Below, in pieces: positions 4,382-7,118 of a DNA stretch of 7,118 bases (the first letter of the stretch is position 1; each line of letters begins with the position of its first letter). The notes beneath the pieces were generated by a model that saw only the letters and a program-made list of their open reading frames with translations, did no database searches and was not told the DNA's origin. The DNA lies in the NCBI GenBank assembly GCA_039180865.1, contig JBCDCZ010000234.1, forward strand, positions 1 through 7,118, read 5' to 3'. The DNA is from JBCDCU01 sp039180865 (GTDB taxonomy: Bacteria > Pseudomonadota > Alphaproteobacteria > Rhizobiales > JACESI01). The position numbers and the translations under genes were made by a program.

Positions 4382-7118
4382 GGCTGTCTCAATACGGCAG
4401 AGCGTTGCCTTGGTTTCCTGCATTTGGGTCACCGAGTCATAGCCGTAGGTTTGTGCAGTGTTACTTGCTTCACCGAGAACATACGGATCGGCACCTTTTG
4501 GATATTTATCCCGCTGGTCGACACCCTGGAAATGGCCACCAAAGTGGAACGGCATGAATGCCACACCCTTTGCGACACGTTCCGTGACAAGCGCCATGAC
4601 CTTGACTTTGCCGCCTTCGGGACCGTGGACCCAGACCTGTGAGCGGTCACGGATGCCGATTGTGTTGGCGTCCGCCGGGTTGATTTCCACGAACATGTCC
4701 TGCTGGAGTTCGGCAAGCCACGGGTTCGAACGGGTTTCTTCACCGCCGCCTTCATATTCGACAAGCCGACCGGAGGTCAGAATCATCGGGAAGTCTTTGG
4801 AGAAGTCGTTCTTCTGGATCGACGCATAAGCAGTCGGCAGGCGGTAGGCCTGACGGTCCTCATAGGTCGGATAGTCGGCGATCAGATCGCGCCGGTTGGT
4901 GTAGAGCGGCTCGCGATGAAGCGGGATCGGATCCGGGAATGTCCAGACGACAGCTCTTGCCTTCGCGTTACCGAAAGGCGCACAGCCATGCTTGATTGCA
5001 ACACGCTGGATGCCACCTGAAAGGTCGGTTTTCCAGTTTGTCTTCTCGCCCGCAATGCCGTCAATGACCGAACGTTCAGCGTCCGTGAGATCGCCGTCCC
5101 AGCCAAGCTTTTGAAGCATGGCCATGGTGAACTCCGGATAGCCGTCTTGGATCTCCGAATCGGAGCTCCATGAACCTTCCGCGAGAAGGTTGTCGCCATC
5201 GCGTTCGACGCCGAAACGTGCCCGGAAAGTCAGACCGCCCTCTGCGACCGGTTTAGACGGATCGTAAAGGATCGGCGTACCCGGATGCTTCATTTCCGGT
5301 GTTCCCCAGCACGGCCAGGGCATACCGTAATACTCACCATCGAGCGGTCCGCCGACGGCCTGAAGGGTCGTGCGGTCAAAGGTATGCTGTTGCTCCATGT
5401 GAGCACGCAGGCGCTCCGGCGACTGGCCGGTGTAACCGATCGTCCACATGCCGCTGTTAAACTCGCGGGTTACGTCTTCGATCAACGGCTCGTCGTTCTC
5501 GACCTTGATGTTTTTGAACATCTCGTCCGCAAAGCCGAATTTCTTCGCAAGCTTATAGGCAATGATGTGGTCGGGAAGCGATTCAAACAGCGGATCCATG
5601 ATGGTTTCGCGCCATTGGATCGAACGGTTTGATGCCGTAACAGAGCCATAGGTCTCAAACTGAGTTGAGGCCGGAAGCAAGTACACGCCGTCTTGCTTCT
5701 CAGACATGACTGCTGACATGGTCGGGAATGGATCGATCACGACCAGCGTGTCGAGTTTTTCCATTGCCTTGGCCATTTCAGGAAGACGGGTCTGAGAGTT
5801 GGGTGCGTGGCCCCAGAAGACCATGCCCTTGACGTTGTCCGGCTGATCGATCTTGTCCTTGTCTTCAAGAACACCATCGATCCAGCGCGATACCGGGATA
5901 CCTTTGCCTTCCATCATCTCTTTCGACGCGAAACGGCCGAGGAGATAATCGTAGTCGGTTTCCCAGACGCGGGCCCAGTGTTTCCAGGATCCGGTTTTCA
6001 GCCCGTAATAGCCTGGAAGTGTGTGTGACAGAACACCAAGGTCGGTTGCACCCTGAACGTTGTCGTGACCGCGGAAGATGTTGGTACCGCCACCGGCTTT
6101 ACCCATATTGCCGAGTGCGAGCTGAAGCACGCAGTAAGCACGGGTGTTGTTGTTGCCGTTGGTGTGCTGCGTACCGCCCATACACCAGATGACCGTTCCT
6201 GGACGGTTCTGCGCAAGGGTGCGTGCGACGCGCTTGAGCTGAGAGCCCGGTACGCCTGTGACGCGCTCAGTTTCTTCCGGCGTCCACTTCGCGACTTCGG
6301 CCTTGATCTGGTCCATACCCCAGACACGCTGGCGGATGAACTCTTTGTCTTCCCAGCCGTTTTCGAAGATATGCCACATGATGCCCCAGATCAGACCCAC
6401 GTCGGAACCTGGACGGAAGCGGACATATTCATCGGCGTGTGCGGCTGTCCGCGTAAAACGCGGGTCGCAGACAATTACCGGAGCGTTGTTTTCCTCTTTT
6501 GCTTTCAAAAGGTGAAGCAGGGAAACCGGGTGCGCTTCTGCAGGGTTGCCGCCGATAATGAACATCGCACGTGAGTTGTGGATGTCATTATAGGAGTTGG
6601 TCATCGCGCCATAGCCCCAGGTGTTAGCAACACCGGCAACAGTGGTGGAGTGACAGATACGGGCCTGGTGGTCGACGTTGTTTGTGCCGAAATAGGCGGC
6701 GAACTTACGAACCAGATAAGCCTGCTCATTGTTGTGCTTTGCAGAACCGAGCCAGTAGACGGAATCAGGACCGCTTTCAGAGCGGATTTTATCGAGCCGT
6801 CCGCCGACCTCTTCGATCGCGTCGTCCCAGCTCATACGTTCCCATTTTCCGCCGACGAGTTTCATCGGATATTTCAGGCGGCGTTCGCCATGGGCGTGTT
6901 CGCGCACTGCAGCACCTTTGGCGCAGTGAGCACCGAGGTTGAACGGTGAATCAAAACCTGGTTCTTGTCCGACCCAGACACCGTCCTCAACTTCCGCCAA
7001 GACCGTGCAGCCCACTGAACAGTGTGTGCAAACGGATTTGACGACTTTACGCACTGCAGCCGACTGCGCCTCGGCTTTCTTCACGGTACCCACCGTGAGG
7101 GCGCTTGCCGCAGCAATA
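4379..7118 (-). CDS. fdhA: Formate dehydrogenase alpha (catalytic) subunit, Mo/W-bis-MGD, Tat-exported; partial at right edge
   Basis: Catalytic subunit of a respiratory formate dehydrogenase, which oxidises formate to CO2 and passes electrons to the beta subunit. About 912 codons are in the window. The first possible start is a GTG at 7093, but the frame stays open to the edge. The residues before and after it (IAAASALT, then VGTVKKAEA) look like the hydrophobic part and AEA cleavage site of a Tat signal, so the true start with its twin-arginine motif lies beyond 7118. Numbering from the GTG, C22, C25, C29 and C57 bind the proximal [4Fe-4S] cluster, followed by K60. ARICHS places the metal-ligand cysteine at C147 (codon TGT at 6655-6653) with the adjacent H148; this is the non-selenocysteine form. 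The C-terminal part, from about FPMILTSGRLVEYEGGG, is the molybdopterin dinucleotide-binding domain. Ends with TAA 14 bases before the beta subunit. Family assignment is very secure; the symbol is generic. Confidence 0.95.
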   Translation of the reverse strand, partial: IAAASALTVGTVKKAEAQSAAVRKVVKSVCTHCSVGCTVLAEVEDGVWVGQEPGFDSPFNLGAHCAKGAAVREHAHGERRLKYPMKLVGGKWERMSWDDAIEEVGGRLDKIRSESGPDSVYWLGSAKHNNEQAYLVRKFAAYFGTNNVDHQARICHSTTVAGVANTWGYGAMTNSYNDIHNSRAMFIIGGNPAEAHPVSLLHLLKAKEENNAPVIVCDPRFTRTAAHADEYVRFRPGSDVGLIWGIMWHIFENGWEDKEFIRQRVWGMDQIKAEVAKWTPEETERVTGVPGSQLKRVARTLAQNRPGTVIWCMGGTQHTNGNNNTRAYCVLQLALGNMGKAGGGTNIFRGHDNVQGATDLGVLSHTLPGYYGLKTGSWKHWARVWETDYDYLLGRFASKEMMEGKGIPVSRWIDGVLEDKDKIDQPDNVKGMVFWGHAPNSQTRLPEMAKAMEKLDTLVVIDPFPTMSAVMSEKQDGVYLLPASTQFETYGSVTASNRSIQWRETIMDPLFESLPDHIIAYKLAKKFGFADEMFKNIKVENDEPLIEDVTREFNSGMWTIGYTGQSPERLRAHMEQQHTFDRTTLQAVGGPLDGEYYGMPWPCWGTPEMKHPGTPILYDPSKPVAEGGLTFRARFGVERDGDNLLAEGSWSSDSEIQDGYPEFTMAMLQKLGWDGDLTDAERSVIDGIAGEKTNWKTDLSGGIQRVAIKHGCAPFGNAKARAVVWTFPDPIPLHREPLYTNRRDLIADYPTYEDRQAYRLPTAYASIQKNDFSKDFPMILTSGRLVEYEGGGEETRSNPWLAELQQDMFVEINPADANTIGIRDRSQVWVHGPEGGKVKVMALVTERVAKGVAFMPFHFGGHFQGVDQRDKYPKGADPYVLGEASNTAQTYGYDSVTQMQETKATLCRIETA

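Noticed and set aside
6065..6574. 169-residue plus-strand open frame antisense to the alpha subunit
   Set aside because: It is a by-product of codon bias opposite a highly conserved gene; the minus-strand protein has clear family motifs throughout.
1..7118. Search for CRISPR arrays, transposase fragments, tRNA or rRNA genes, and long direct repeats
   Set aside because: Genes fill the window almost end to end, and I saw no repeat array, mobile-element remnant or RNA gene.

Overview
The window is a stretch of a bacterial chromosome, most likely alphaproteobacterial (Rhodobacterales or Hyphomicrobiales type). That assignment is inference from protein resemblance to membrane-bound formate dehydrogenases of those groups and from the mid-to-high GC look; no marker gene is present. 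Every gene I can support lies on the minus strand, so the window reads from right to left. Both ends cut through a gene.

In transcription order, positions 7118-3768 hold the catalytic half of a respiratory formate dehydrogenase. First comes the molybdenum/tungsten alpha subunit, which enters from beyond the right edge and carries the tail of a probable Tat signal peptide. The FDH3-type iron-sulphur beta subunit follows, 14 bases after the alpha stop. A 223-base gap follows with an intrinsic-terminator-like hairpin and T-run. Next is the cytochrome b gamma subunit (3544-2351), and 11 bases later an exported protein joining a seven-bladed WD40-like propeller to a C-terminal class I cytochrome c (2339-930).

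The last part (933-1) is a tail of little-studied small genes. A 44-residue single-span membrane peptide overlaps the cytochrome stop by ATGA. It is followed by a 63-residue DUF6494-like protein and by the first 186 residues of a biotin/lipoate protein ligase-like protein that runs off the left edge and appears to lack the usual catalytic lysines.

Together the first three genes encode a periplasm-facing complex: formate is oxidised at the Mo/W-bis-MGD site of alpha, electrons pass through the [4Fe-4S] clusters of beta to the haems of gamma, and then to quinone. The tight coupling of the propeller-cytochrome to gamma suggests, by inference only, a dedicated periplasmic c-type electron carrier or docking subunit. 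The most interesting points are the propeller-cytochrome fusion in this setting, the 44-residue coupled ORF, the degenerate ligase-like protein, and the terminator-like element that splits alpha-beta from the rest. All family names come from reading the sequence and from memory of these families; no search was run.
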